From Bordetella parapertussis (GTDB lineage: Bacteria > Pseudomonadota > Gammaproteobacteria > Burkholderiales > Burkholderiaceae_C): a DNA stretch of 47,167 bases. Where the stretch lies: contig CAMBSK010000021.1 of assembly GCA_945870575.1 (NCBI GenBank), positions 1-47,167 of the forward strand, given 5' to 3'. Of this stretch, positions 1 to 7,414 are shown piece by piece. The notes under the pieces are model-generated. The model was not told where the DNA came from, did no database searches, and worked only from the letters and a program-made list of their open reading frames with translations. Every line of letters begins with the position of its first letter. The first letter of the stretch is position 1. Position numbers and translations under genes: made by a program.

Positions 1-288
1 GTGCTTGCCTCTTTGTTGTCCACCAAAGGCGACCTGGTCTTCGTGCCTGGTGCTGACGGTGTATTCCAAGCGCTTGATGCTAAAACAGGTAAAGAACTGT
101 GGAGCCATAACAATGGCTTGGGTCACCATGGTGGCGTGATCAGCTACACCGCCAAAGGCAAGCAGTATGTTGCTGTTGTGACTGGTTGGGGCAGCCACGT
201 TGCAGGTAACTACGGTCCCTTGTTCGGTGCACCGTTCACTGAAATGGCGACTGATAACGGTCAGTTGATCGTCTTCGCTTTGAAATAA
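1..288 (+). CDS. PQQ-dependent alcohol dehydrogenase, C-terminal fragment
   Basis: This is the last 95 residues of a gene that begins before the window. Seen: a tryptophan-docking propeller repeat (ALDAKTGKELW, about residues 24-34), then the closing strands HHGGVISYTAKGKQY and VAVVTGWG that are typical of the end of the eight-bladed PQQ methanol/ethanol dehydrogenase family. Known: these are periplasmic enzymes that oxidise primary alcohols and pass electrons to a cytochrome c. A class I cytochrome c gene follows at 408, which supports this. The metal used (calcium or lanthanide) is set by residues outside the window, so I do not choose between XoxF-, ExaA- and PedH-type. The GTG at position 1 is probably an internal codon and not a start. 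Confidence 0.85.
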   Translation: MLASLLSTKGDLVFVPGADGVFQALDAKTGKELWSHNNGLGHHGGVISYTAKGKQYVAVVTGWGSHVAGNYGPLFGAPFTEMATDNGQLIVFALK

Positions 289-304
289 TTGAGTTGATCT
301 GAAT

Positions 305-337
305 AAAAAGCGGGAAGTGAAAACTTCCCGCTTTTTT
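305..337 (+). terminator. Rho-independent terminator after the PQQ dehydrogenase
   Basis: A perfect stem GCGGGAAGT/ACTTCCCGC (310-318 and 323-331) closes a GAAA tetraloop (319-322). It is followed by six T residues (332-337), and the A run at 305-309 extends the pairing. It lies 17 bases after the dehydrogenase stop codon, so the cytochrome gene downstream probably has its own promoter. Confidence 0.9.
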
Positions 338-345
338 GTTTTCGC

Positions 346-375
346 TTGTACCAAAACTCTTTGAATATGTATACT
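346..375 (+). promoter_or_regulatory. candidate sigma-70 promoter for the cytochrome c gene
   Basis: TATACT at 370-375 is a good -10 element. TTGTAC at 346-351 is a weak -35 at 18 bp spacing. It sits between the terminator at 305-337 and the ribosome site of the cytochrome gene. Inference from sequence only; the -35 matches in just its first half. Confidence 0.35.
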
Positions 376-407
376 TGATGCAATAGCGTATCAATTATGG
401 AGAAAGC

Positions 408-737
408 ATGTTTAACCGTTTCAGTGGATTAAAATTTTTTGCAGCTACAGCACTCATTGCATTGTTTGCCATTCCGGTTTTAGCACAGGAAGCCCAGGAA
501 GCTGAGCAGAAAGATGCTAAAAAGCTTTTCGCCAACAGCTGCAGTTGGTGCCATGGAAACTTTGGCATGAAAGCGGGTAAGGGTGGTCCGAAATTGGCAG
601 GCATCACTAAAGACGAAGAATCTATTTACAACACCCTTATCAAAGGCCAAGGCGCTATGCCTAGTTTCAAAAATACCTTGAAACCTGAGGAAATCAGATT
701 ACTGGCACGCTATATAAAGTCACTGCCTAACGAATAA
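408..737 (+). CDS. exported class I cytochrome c (109 aa)
   Basis: Residues 1-26 form a signal peptide ending at AIPVLAQ. A single heme c site, CSWCH, lies at about residues 46-50, and a methionine in GAMPSF is the likely sixth ligand. Size and motif order fit a small periplasmic monoheme cytochrome of the XoxG/c550 kind. The start is fixed by GGAGAAA (399-405) three bases before the ATG. It follows the PQQ dehydrogenase gene after a terminator, so the likely role is accepting electrons from that enzyme; this pairing is inferred from position. Confidence 0.85.
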   Translation: MFNRFSGLKFFAATALIALFAIPVLAQEAQEAEQKDAKKLFANSCSWCHGNFGMKAGKGGPKLAGITKDEESIYNTLIKGQGAMPSFKNTLKPEEIRLLARYIKSLPNE

Positions 738-760
738 ATCTTTCTCACTGTTTATAGATC

Positions 761-786
761 ATGCAACTGCAATCATGCAGTTGCAT
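761..786. terminator. hairpin between convergent genes, possible two-way terminator
   Basis: A perfect 11-bp stem (761-771 with 776-786, core TGCAACTGCA/TGCAGTTGCA) has a four-base loop ATCA. It lies between the ends of the convergent genes at 737 and 800. No clear T run follows on either strand, so a terminator role is likely from position but not certain. Confidence 0.55.
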
Positions 787-799
787 TCAGCTTCATGCT

Positions 800-1174
800 T
801 CAATTCGATTTGGTAAACACCAGTTTGGCACCAGCACCGTCAAATTTACCGCCGCCATCCAGTGTTTTGCCATCTGGCTTTATTTTGAGTTGGATTTGAA
901 AAGCAGCGCTGTACTTACTCGGCACCGAGAAACTGACCGAACCTGAGTCTATGTTCAGTTTGCTCAAGGGAATATCCTCTTCACCGAATTCATCCAGATT
1001 GGTGAAACTGATGTGTGAACTGCCGTCCTCATCGAAGTGCAGGTGGGCCTTGCCACTGCTCATGCCGATGTACCACACGCCTGACCACTGACCTTGCAAT
1101 CCAGCAGTATCTGCTGCCAAGGTACAGACTGAATAAAAACCAAGGCACAGCATTAAAAAGTATTTTTTAAACAT
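800..1174 (-). CDS. small exported protein of unknown function (124 aa)
   Basis: I do not recognise a family. Residues 1-21 (MFKKYFLMLC...LAAD) are a clear signal peptide. The mature part has alternating short beta-strand-like segments and ends with a glycine-rich stretch GKTLDGGGKFDGAGAK, which could suit a small periplasmic beta-barrel or lipocalin-like fold; that is a guess. I chose the ATG at 1174 over the upstream in-frame codon at 1207 because the signal peptide begins there and AGGAG lies 11 bases upstream. Confidence 0.65.
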   Translation of the reverse strand: MFKKYFLMLCLGFYSVCTLAADTAGLQGQWSGVWYIGMSSGKAHLHFDEDGSSHISFTNLDEFGEEDIPLSKLNIDSGSVSFSVPSKYSAAFQIQLKIKPDGKTLDGGGKFDGAGAKLVFTKSN

Positions 1175-1276
1175 GGCAAGCGTTACTCCTGTAGGTGAAA
1201 TAAGCATGCCGATCAGCCGACACGAGGGTTATTTGCAATTTTAAGGTTCACACATCATAATCTTTAAACGACATGT

Positions 1277-1296
1277 AAGAAATATTCGTATTTCTT
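1277..1296. repeat. AT-rich inverted repeat with TTCG loop
   Basis: AAGAAATA (1277-1284) and TATTTCTT (1289-1296) are perfect complements around a TTCG loop. The element lies between the divergent genes starting at 1174 and 1338. It could be an operator or an mRNA leader hairpin for the plus-strand gene. No T run follows, so a terminator is unlikely. Confidence 0.4.
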
Positions 1297-1337
1297 TATC
1301 AAAGAATAAATTCTTAAATCAACTGGTTTAAACCTAT

Positions 1338-1799
1338 ATGCAAAAAAAACATACCTCACTGCTTACACATATGACCAGTCCCGTGCCTCTTTTTTCTGTT
1401 GCGCTCCTCGCACTTTTTATATGCCTGTCATCCGCGCAGGCTCAGGCTATCAAGCTACAACGCCAAGGTGAATACACATTCATTACGGGTGGAGTGAATG
1501 ACGAAGAACAAACTTATCTAGACGCGCAAGCCCCTAAATACCCTATTCAACTGGTGTTTCGTAACAACGGCCAAGTTACTGATGTCAAAGACGTGGCTTT
1601 ACGCGTGAAAAATGTATCTGGTGAAGTCATGGTTGAAACCAAAATCAAAGGACCTTTTCTTTACTTGAATCCACCCGCCAGTGGCCGTTTTACTTTTGAA
1701 GCCGACCTGGGGTCGGAAACCATAAGCATGACCAAGGACCTGATAGGTAGGCGTTATCTGCATCTGGTGTTTGACTTCAACAAGGCGAAAGCGGATTGA
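1338..1799 (+). CDS. exported protein of unknown function, Ig-like (153 aa)
   Basis: I do not recognise the family. A hydrophobic segment LFSVALLALFICLSSAQAQA ends in a signal peptidase site near residue 37. The mature part is beta-rich (YPIQLVFRNNGQV, VALRVKNVSGEVMVETKI, SGRFTFEADLG), which resembles an Ig/fibronectin-like fold. Neither the ATG at 1338 nor the in-frame ATG at 1371 has a ribosome site; 1371 would give a more usual signal peptide length. The next gene starts four bases after this stop, so the two are probably cotranscribed and translationally coupled. Confidence 0.6.
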   Translation: MQKKHTSLLTHMTSPVPLFSVALLALFICLSSAQAQAIKLQRQGEYTFITGGVNDEEQTYLDAQAPKYPIQLVFRNNGQVTDVKDVALRVKNVSGEVMVETKIKGPFLYLNPPASGRFTFEADLGSETISMTKDLIGRRYLHLVFDFNKAKAD

Positions 1800-1802
1800 A
1801 AC

Positions 1803-2411
1803 ATGAGATCAAACCCGGTGATTTGTTTACCGGCGCGTGCCATTGTTTCTTTGATCGTATGCCTATCAGGGTTTGTAGGACTTGCAGCAGCAGATGATCC
1901 AAGCAACAACACGGGCATGTATGAAAAATACAAAAGTGGCAAGCAGAAATTTTTAGATGATTTTGCCGGTGCCAATTTGAAGCTGGATCGGAAGGATTTG
2001 ATTCCTGTGCTTTTTTCTAGCATTCATGACTTGTCCAAATATCCCTTGCCGGATAAATTACCAACCATCAGTTTTTTATCTTCTGCGGACTTAAGCCGGC
2101 TCGCCTGCAATTCAAGGTGTGTTGTACTCGGCCATTACCCGGGAGGAGAGACCATATATTTGGATGAAAAACTCAAGCCGGAGTCAAATCTTTTTGACCG
2201 TTCTGTTTTGCTTCATGAAATGGTGCATTACCTACAGTACACGTCCGGACAGAATGGAGAATTATTGAAAACAACTCAGGAAAAATGCGTTCTTTGGTAC
2301 AAGCGCGAACAAGAGGCTTATGCCATTCAGGACGCTTTCCTGGTAGCGGTGTCTAGTCCGGTGAGAGCCGGGTATTTCCCGGCGCGGGCTGATTGTATGG
2401 CGCTTGATTAA
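1803..2411 (+). CDS. exported HExxH metallopeptidase-like protein (202 aa)
   Basis: An N-terminal signal peptide ends near residue 30 (VGLAAAD). A zinc-peptidase motif HEMVHYLQ lies at about residues 138-145, inside the helix-like stretch SVLLHEMVHYLQYTSG. Further on, KREQEAYAIQDAFL supplies a candidate third-ligand glutamate (EAYAIQ). This layout resembles the small secreted DUF6647-type proteins; that link is from memory. Several cysteines in the mature part suggest disulfides in the periplasm. It starts four bases after the previous stop, without a clear ribosome site. It ends exactly against the stop codon of the convergent MORN gene. Confidence 0.7.
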   Translation: MRSNPVICLPARAIVSLIVCLSGFVGLAAADDPSNNTGMYEKYKSGKQKFLDDFAGANLKLDRKDLIPVLFSSIHDLSKYPLPDKLPTISFLSSADLSRLACNSRCVVLGHYPGGETIYLDEKLKPESNLFDRSVLLHEMVHYLQYTSGQNGELLKTTQEKCVLWYKREQEAYAIQDAFLVAVSSPVRAGYFPARADCMALD

Positions 2412-2906
2412 TTAGCCGCGGTTTTCGGGTGGCTGCTCGTCTTCATAATAGCCGTCATACCATGTACCACTGAAAATTTTCCCTTCAGGGGTCAGCATTT
2501 GCCCATGACCGTGTGGCTTACCGTCTTTCCAGCCGCCTTGGTACCAGGTGCCGTCTTCGTGTTGATAACGGCCTTTGCCATTTTGCAAACTGTTTTTCCA
2601 TTCGCCGGTGTAAACACCGTCTTTGCGGGTCAACTTGCCTTCGCCTTCAGCCCAGCCTTTGACCAGTTGTCCCTCATAGGTATCGGTGACAATGCCATTG
2701 ATTAGCCAAGTGAGCTTGCCTTCACCGGTGGCTAAACCTTGTTCACAAGCGCCTGTCCAATTGATGGATTCATCTTCTTGAGGAAATACATTGGCTACTT
2801 TGCAGCCCTTGCTGTCGCTGATCCATTGCGGTTCCCCAGCATAGGTCAGTCCCGCGGTAAGAGTTATCAGGAGAAAAATTTTGCTAACCAGCGATGTATT
2901 TTTCAT
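2412..2906 (-). CDS. exported MORN-repeat protein (164 aa)
   Basis: At least three MORN repeats are visible: YEGQLVKGWAEGEGKLT, YTGEWKNSLQNGKGRY and YQGGWKDGKPHGHGQM, followed by FSGTWYDGYYEDE. A signal peptide (MKNTSLVSKIF...TYAGE) precedes them. MORN repeats form beta-hairpin stacks often used for binding or scaffolding near membranes; no enzymatic role is implied. The start at 2906 is chosen because the signal peptide begins there. The stop codon abuts that of the plus-strand gene ending at 2411, leaving no room for a terminator between them. Confidence 0.75.
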   Translation of the reverse strand: MKNTSLVSKIFLLITLTAGLTYAGEPQWISDSKGCKVANVFPQEDESINWTGACEQGLATGEGKLTWLINGIVTDTYEGQLVKGWAEGEGKLTRKDGVYTGEWKNSLQNGKGRYQHEDGTWYQGGWKDGKPHGHGQMLTPEGKIFSGTWYDGYYEDEQPPENRG

Positions 2907-3087
2907 GGCAATTGAATAATTTGGTTGAAGATAAAACACCTAAATACAATTTTAGCGACAGCTAATGATTTGAGCTGATCGCAGCAAACAATTTCCCCGT
3001 TTCCGGCTGTATCACTCAATCCTATACAAGAATTTTTAAAAGTATAGGAAGTACTACCAGTCAATTAAATCGTTTCTTGATAAAGGT

Positions 3088-3864
3088 TTAATTACTGGGC
3101 AATTCCCGAACAACGCGTAACCCGCCGCCTCGGCTGTTATAGCGAATTTCAGAGGAATACCTAGCCCTTGCTGTTGATTTAATTGATTTCAATTTGTTGT
3201 ACCAAGAGCCGCCTCTGGCCACTCGCATGGAGCAATCACCGCTCGTCCAGGCGCTGCCGTCGACAGGTGCACCTTCGTAGCTGGTGTTCCAACAATCCAT
3301 AGTCCATTCCCAGACATTGCCGTACATGTCGTACAGCCCGTAGTTATTCGCTGGCTTTTGACCAAAAGGGTGAGTGGTTTCATCTGAATTTTCATCAAAC
3401 CAAGAGTGATCAGTCACCTGCATTTGATCAGTGCCGAAGTAATAGTCTGTCTGACTGTCGGCACGAGCTGCATATTCCCATTCTGCTTCAGTGGGTAGCC
3501 TATAAGCTTGTCCGGTTTTTTCGCTGAGTTTGCGAGTGAATTCCAGGGCTTGTTTCCAAGTTACCTGTTCAACCGGAAGATCGTCTCCTTTGAACATGCC
3601 GGGTCGGGTTCCCATGATGGAAAACCACTGGGCTTGGGTGATTTCGTATTTGCCAATTGCAAAAGCGTTGACGCTCACTGTGCGCCTGGGCGTATTTGCC
3701 TCTTCTTCGCTGCCGGTTAATGAACCCATCGTAAAACTGCCCGCTGGGATGACCATCATCTCAGGACAATCCGGGCAATCGCGTAATGGCGTAGTGGTTT
3801 GAGCAACAGCCGCAAAGGCCATGGCAAACATGCTTAGAACAATGGCAAGTCTGGTTGAATTCAT
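3088..3864 (-). CDS. exported FGE-sulfatase-fold protein, probably non-catalytic (258 aa)
   Basis: After a signal peptide (to about residue 22) the protein shows the formylglycine-generating-enzyme fold signatures in order: MMVIPAGSFTMGS, YEITQAQW, PVEQVTWKQALEF, YRLPTEAEWEYAAR, NNYGLYDMYGNVWEW and RVARGGSW. True FGE needs two cysteines in the last segment after the GGS motif; here that region (YNKLKSIKSTARARYSSEIR) has none. It is therefore better seen as one of the many bacterial SUMF1-domain proteins that bind or act otherwise. The ATG at 3864 begins the signal peptide; a TTG lies two codons upstream. Confidence 0.8.
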   Translation of the reverse strand: MNSTRLAIVLSMFAMAFAAVAQTTTPLRDCPDCPEMMVIPAGSFTMGSLTGSEEEANTPRRTVSVNAFAIGKYEITQAQWFSIMGTRPGMFKGDDLPVEQVTWKQALEFTRKLSEKTGQAYRLPTEAEWEYAARADSQTDYYFGTDQMQVTDHSWFDENSDETTHPFGQKPANNYGLYDMYGNVWEWTMDCWNTSYEGAPVDGSAWTSGDCSMRVARGGSWYNKLKSIKSTARARYSSEIRYNSRGGGLRVVRELPSN

Positions 3865-4126
3865 AGACAAATAAAGTGATGATTTTGAATATGATCAAGT
3901 CTATCTCATTGAAACATTCAGTATTTACTCCTGCACATTTGCTTGTAAAAATTCTCCAACAAGCCATGCATAAATAATTTAGTTCATTCAGCGATATCGG
4001 TCATGATGAATAGGGGATTAACTGCATTTCAGCTGTTTGATCAAAAGATGTACACTTTTTCATATCAGAAAAGTCAATCCAATATGGCTTAACTGATCAT
4101 TTAAAAACAATCAACGGAGAACAGAC

Positions 4127-4603
4127 ATGACAACTTTCACTCGTTTTTTAACAACTATTGCAATGCTTACTTTCGCTTTGGGCGCCAATGCGCAACTGAT
4201 CGATAAAAAATCCCTGACTTTAGAAGCCGCTCAAAAAATAACGGCTGCTTCACTGGTTGAAGCGCGGGCCAACAACTGGAACGTCATCATTGCCGTGGTG
4301 GATGAAGGCGGTCACCTGATCACTTTAAACAGAATGGAAACAGCACAGTACGGCAGCATTGATGTGGCCATAGGTAAGGCCAAAACTGCCGCCGCTTTCC
4401 GTCGACCGACCAAAGTGCTTGAAGATGTAGCCAAAGGCCGTGCGACATTGGCAACCATTGCTAACGCCTACCTGCTGGAAGGCGGTGTACCCATCACTTA
4501 TAACGGTCAGGTCATAGGTGCAGTCGGCGTCAGTGGCGCTACTTCACAGCAGGATGCCCAAGTCGCAGAAGCCGGTATCAATAGCCTTGGCTTAGCCAAA
4601 TAA
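4127..4603 (+). CDS. exported GlcG/HbpS family (DUF336) protein (158 aa)
   Basis: A signal peptide (to ALGANAQ, residue 23) precedes a complete GlcG/HbpS domain: LTLEAAQKITAASLVEA, IIAVVDEGGHLITLNRM, GSIDVAIGKAKTAAAF, and the closing VIGAVGVSGATSQQDAQVAEAG. Members include the heme-binding HbpS and uncharacterised GlcG proteins near glycolate or aromatic catabolism genes. GGAGAA sits seven bases before the ATG. It is followed 47 bases later by an RraA-like protein that also has a signal peptide, so the pair probably acts together in the periplasm. The ligand is unknown. Confidence 0.8.
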   Translation: MTTFTRFLTTIAMLTFALGANAQLIDKKSLTLEAAQKITAASLVEARANNWNVIIAVVDEGGHLITLNRMETAQYGSIDVAIGKAKTAAAFRRPTKVLEDVAKGRATLATIANAYLLEGGVPITYNGQVIGAVGVSGATSQQDAQVAEAGINSLGLAK

Positions 4604-4650
4604 ATGCCATTTCTGTCTGAATTTTGAAATCAGTTTTGCAAAGGATGGCA

Positions 4651-5376
4651 ATGCAAATCTTCATTCGTTTGTTACTGGTGATTTTCAGCCTGGTGTTTTC
4701 TTCTTTATCGTGGGCATTAACGCAAGAGCAAATCATCGAGGCTTTGGCCTTGCCTGAAAACAGCACCGGAAATATTGCAGATGCTATTGAAGAGGCCACC
4801 GGCGCACGCGGTTGGATGTCGGCTGACATGAAGCCGATTTTTGACTCGCGTGTCGTCGGCCGTGCTGCAACGGTGGTGCTGCGTCCGGTATTGAAAAACG
4901 ATGCGCGCAAATACCCGAATCTTACGCTTGAGTTGTTAGACCAGGCACCTGCCGGCTCGGTACTTGTTTTTGTTATGCAAGACGGTATTGACATTGCCGC
5001 CATGGGTAATCTGATGGGCACCACAGCCAAGGTGCGAGGCCTGGCCGGCGCGGTCATTGATGGGGCGGTTCGCGATGTGGCTGAATTGCGCCGCATCGGT
5101 TTCCCGGTCTGGTCACGCCGCATTTCTCCGGCAACATCTGTGGGTCGCATGGTTGGTGCTGAAAAGCAGGTGCCGGTCAAGTGCGGCGATATCCTGGTTA
5201 ATCCGGGTGATTACATTGTCGGAGATACCGACGGCGTGGTGGTGGTGCCGGCAGCAGCTGCAGAGCGGGTGATTGAACTGCTAAAGCAATACGATGACAA
5301 AGAATCCAAAATGATTCCTATCATCGAAAAAGAAAAATCCATGCTTAAGGCGCTGGAAATTTACAACCGTTATTGA
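4651..5376 (+). CDS. exported RraA/HMG-aldolase-like protein (241 aa)
   Basis: The domain matches the RraA-like family (4-hydroxy-4-methyl-2-oxoglutarate/oxaloacetate aldolases and the RNase E regulator): AGSVLVFVMQDG, AAMGNLMGTTAKVRGLAGAV, then the active-site signature IDGAVRDVAELRRIGFPVW with the Arg-Asp pair, and PGDYIVGDTDGVVVVP. Family members are normally cytosolic, but here a strong hydrophobic leader (MQIFIRLLLVIFSLVFSSLS) ends near SWA. I start at the ATG at 4651 because AAGGA lies five bases upstream; ATG 4645 and TTG 4624 are in frame. With the GlcG-like gene before it, this looks like a periplasmic hydroxy/oxo-acid processing or binding pair, by inference. Confidence 0.75.
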   Translation: MQIFIRLLLVIFSLVFSSLSWALTQEQIIEALALPENSTGNIADAIEEATGARGWMSADMKPIFDSRVVGRAATVVLRPVLKNDARKYPNLTLELLDQAPAGSVLVFVMQDGIDIAAMGNLMGTTAKVRGLAGAVIDGAVRDVAELRRIGFPVWSRRISPATSVGRMVGAEKQVPVKCGDILVNPGDYIVGDTDGVVVVPAAAAERVIELLKQYDDKESKMIPIIEKEKSMLKALEIYNRY

Positions 5377-5891
5377 TGATTGAACGCGCCAAGTATTTAG
5401 CCAATTATGCTCAGACTGCAATTTCAAAAACAATACTGGCAGTCTGATGCATTTATCTCAACAAAACAAGCTTATTCCAGAAATGCTTTGCTCTTGTCCA
5501 GTTCATAAGTCCAGGACAAGTTTGCATTTTTCAGCCATTAACCGTTCGCTTGCTTTTAGACGGACCGTTCTTGGCCTTGCCGCCTGGGACCTCGCTTTTT
5601 GTTCAGCAGAGATTCAATTTCTACCGTGAATCCTGAATTGAAATCGCGTTTGAAATAAACGGATATTTGATGTACAGCAATGCATTTCAATTAGCAATTT
5701 ACCGCTTGAAATAACCAGCTTAGATATTGGAAGGTTAGCTGGGCTGTTTCCACTTTTCTCACATCTGTCAAATCATGTTCAAACTGAGACTTGATCTTTT
5801 GCAGTGGGTGATTGATGCTGCTACGGGTTTACCATAGGGAGGCGGCATAGGCTCACAAGCGAAGATCCTTTGCTGTCAACAAAGTTAAACC
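5377..5891. other. 515-bp intergenic region, two inverted repeats, no convincing gene
   Basis: It separates the RraA-like gene from the first Liv operon. Seen: TCAGACTG/CAGTCTGA (5411-5418 and 5440-5447) and CTTGTCC/GGACAAG (5493-5499 and 5514-5520). A 60-codon open frame at 5447-5629 has no ribosome site or recognisable motif, and I do not call it. GGGAGGCGG near 5838-5846 is purine-rich, but an in-frame stop lies just before the livG-type ATG at 5892, so the start cannot be further upstream. The operon promoter is probably here but I cannot place it. Confidence 0.5.
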
Positions 5892-6683
5892 ATGGACGAG
5901 CCGATGGTCGATGCAGTTATTTTGGAATCCAGGAAACTGGTGAAAGAGTTCAAAGGTTTTATCGCCGTCAATCAAGTTGATTTACAGGTACGCCGCGGCA
6001 CTATCCATGCATTGATCGGTCCCAATGGTGCAGGCAAGACGACTTTTTTCAACCTGTTGACCAAGTTTCTGAGCCCGACCAGCGGGCAGATTTTATTCAA
6101 TCAGCACGACATTACTGCGGAAAAGCCGGCCCAGGTAGCGCGTCGCGGCATCGTGCGGTCTTTTCAGATTTCCGCTACTTTTCCGCATTTGACCGTTCTT
6201 GAAAATGTACGCATTGCTTTGCAGAGAGCACAGGGCAATTCTTATGATTTCTGGCGCTCTCAATCTAGCTTGAACCGCTTCAATGACCGCGCCATGGAGT
6301 TACTGCAAGAAGTCGAGTTAGCCGAGTTTTCCAACAAACAAGCGGTTGAGCTGGCTTACGGACGCAAGCGCGCGTTAGAAATTGCCACCACGCTGGCGAC
6401 CGAGCCAGAACTGATGTTGCTGGACGAGCCCACCCAAGGCATGGGCCATGAAGATGTGGACAAGGTGACGCAGCTGATTAAAAAAGTCAGCGCCAACCGT
6501 ACTGTGTTGATGGTTGAACACAATATGCACGTGGTTTCGCAAATTGCCGACACCATCAGTGTGCTTCAGCGCGGTCAGATCATTGCCGAGGGTCCTTATG
6601 CGACGGTGTCGCAAGACCCGCTGGTACTTGAGGCTTATATGGGAAGTGCAGAACACACACTGGCAGGTGCACATGGCCACTGA
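5892..6683 (+). CDS. Liv-type ABC transporter ATPase, LivG-like (263 aa)
   Basis: This is a cytoplasmic ATPase of the branched-chain amino acid/HAAT importer family. Walker A GPNGAGKT lies near residue 43, the Q-loop region is RSFQISATFPHLT, the signature is LAYGRKRALEIA (LivG type, lacking the LSGGQ form), Walker B is LMLLDEP followed by TQGM, and the switch histidine is in VEHNM. The C-terminal YMGSAEH tail is typical of LivG. An in-frame stop just upstream limits the start to 5892 or the ATG at 5904. It overlaps the next ATPase by 11 bp and opens a five-gene transporter operon. The substrate is unknown. Confidence 0.88.
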   Translation: MDEPMVDAVILESRKLVKEFKGFIAVNQVDLQVRRGTIHALIGPNGAGKTTFFNLLTKFLSPTSGQILFNQHDITAEKPAQVARRGIVRSFQISATFPHLTVLENVRIALQRAQGNSYDFWRSQSSLNRFNDRAMELLQEVELAEFSNKQAVELAYGRKRALEIATTLATEPELMLLDEPTQGMGHEDVDKVTQLIKKVSANRTVLMVEHNMHVVSQIADTISVLQRGQIIAEGPYATVSQDPLVLEAYMGSAEHTLAGAHGH

Positions 6684-7395
6684 AGCAAAGTCCTCTGTGC
6701 CATTCCTGCATTTGCAGGGGGTGAATGCGTTTTACGGCGAATCGCACATTCTTCATGGTGTCGATCTGGTGGTGAACCAGGGCGAGTTGGTTACGCTACT
6801 GGGCCGCAACGGCGCGGGCCGCACCACCACCATCAAATCTATTTTGGGACTTGTCGGTCAGCGCAGCGGCTCCATACAAATACTCGGGCAAGAAACCAGC
6901 AACTGGGCGACTCACGATATTGCGCGATTAGGCGTCGGTTATTGCCCGGAAGAGCGCGGTATTTTTGCCAGTCTCAGTTGTGAGGAAAACCTGTTGTTGC
7001 CGCCGGTGATTGCCCCCGGCGCCATGACGTTGGAAGAAATTTACGCGCTGTTTCCTAATCTGTATGAGCGCCGTCACAGCCCCGGCACTCGCTTGTCGGG
7101 TGGCGAACAACAAATGCTTGCCATTGCGCGCATTTTGCGTACCGGTGCAAAACTGTTGTTGCTGGACGAAATTTCCGAAGGACTGGCGCCTGTGATCGTG
7201 CAAGCGCTGTCGCGCATGATTCAAACCTTGCGCGAAAAGAATTTCACCATCGTCATGATCGAGCAAAATTTCCGCTTTGCCAGCGGCCTGGCAGACCGCT
7301 TTTATGTGATGGAACACGGACGCATCGTGCACGGTTTTGAAGCCGCGCAGTTGCAAGCCAATATGCCAATGCTCAATGAGTTTTTGGGTATCTGA
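6673..7395 (+). CDS. Liv-type ABC transporter ATPase, LivF-like, Walker A Lys replaced by Arg (240 aa)
   Basis: The order of motifs is LivF-like: LHLQGVNAFYGESHILHGV, Walker A, the signature LSGGEQQMLAIAR, Walker B LLLLDEISEGLAP and the switch region MIEQNF. The Walker A loop reads GRNGAGRT: the usual lysine is arginine (codon CGC). The LivG-like partner here and both ATPases of the second Liv operon keep lysine. The start at 6673 is inside the previous gene, with an 11-bp overlap that indicates translational coupling; the open frame runs further upstream but those codons belong to the livG-type gene. Confidence 0.85.
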   Translation: MATEAKSSVPFLHLQGVNAFYGESHILHGVDLVVNQGELVTLLGRNGAGRTTTIKSILGLVGQRSGSIQILGQETSNWATHDIARLGVGYCPEERGIFASLSCEENLLLPPVIAPGAMTLEEIYALFPNLYERRHSPGTRLSGGEQQMLAIARILRTGAKLLLLDEISEGLAPVIVQALSRMIQTLREKNFTIVMIEQNFRFASGLADRFYVMEHGRIVHGFEAAQLQANMPMLNEFLGI

Positions 7396-7414
7396 TTATT
7401 TGAAGGACATGACC

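Noticed and set aside
1..288. Calling the dehydrogenase fragment XoxF (lanthanide methanol dehydrogenase)
   Set aside because: The metal-determining residues lie outside the window; the C-terminal 95 residues do not settle the type.
5447..5629. 60-codon plus-strand open frame in the long intergenic region
   Set aside because: No ribosome site, no recognisable motif, and composition unlike coding sequence nearby.
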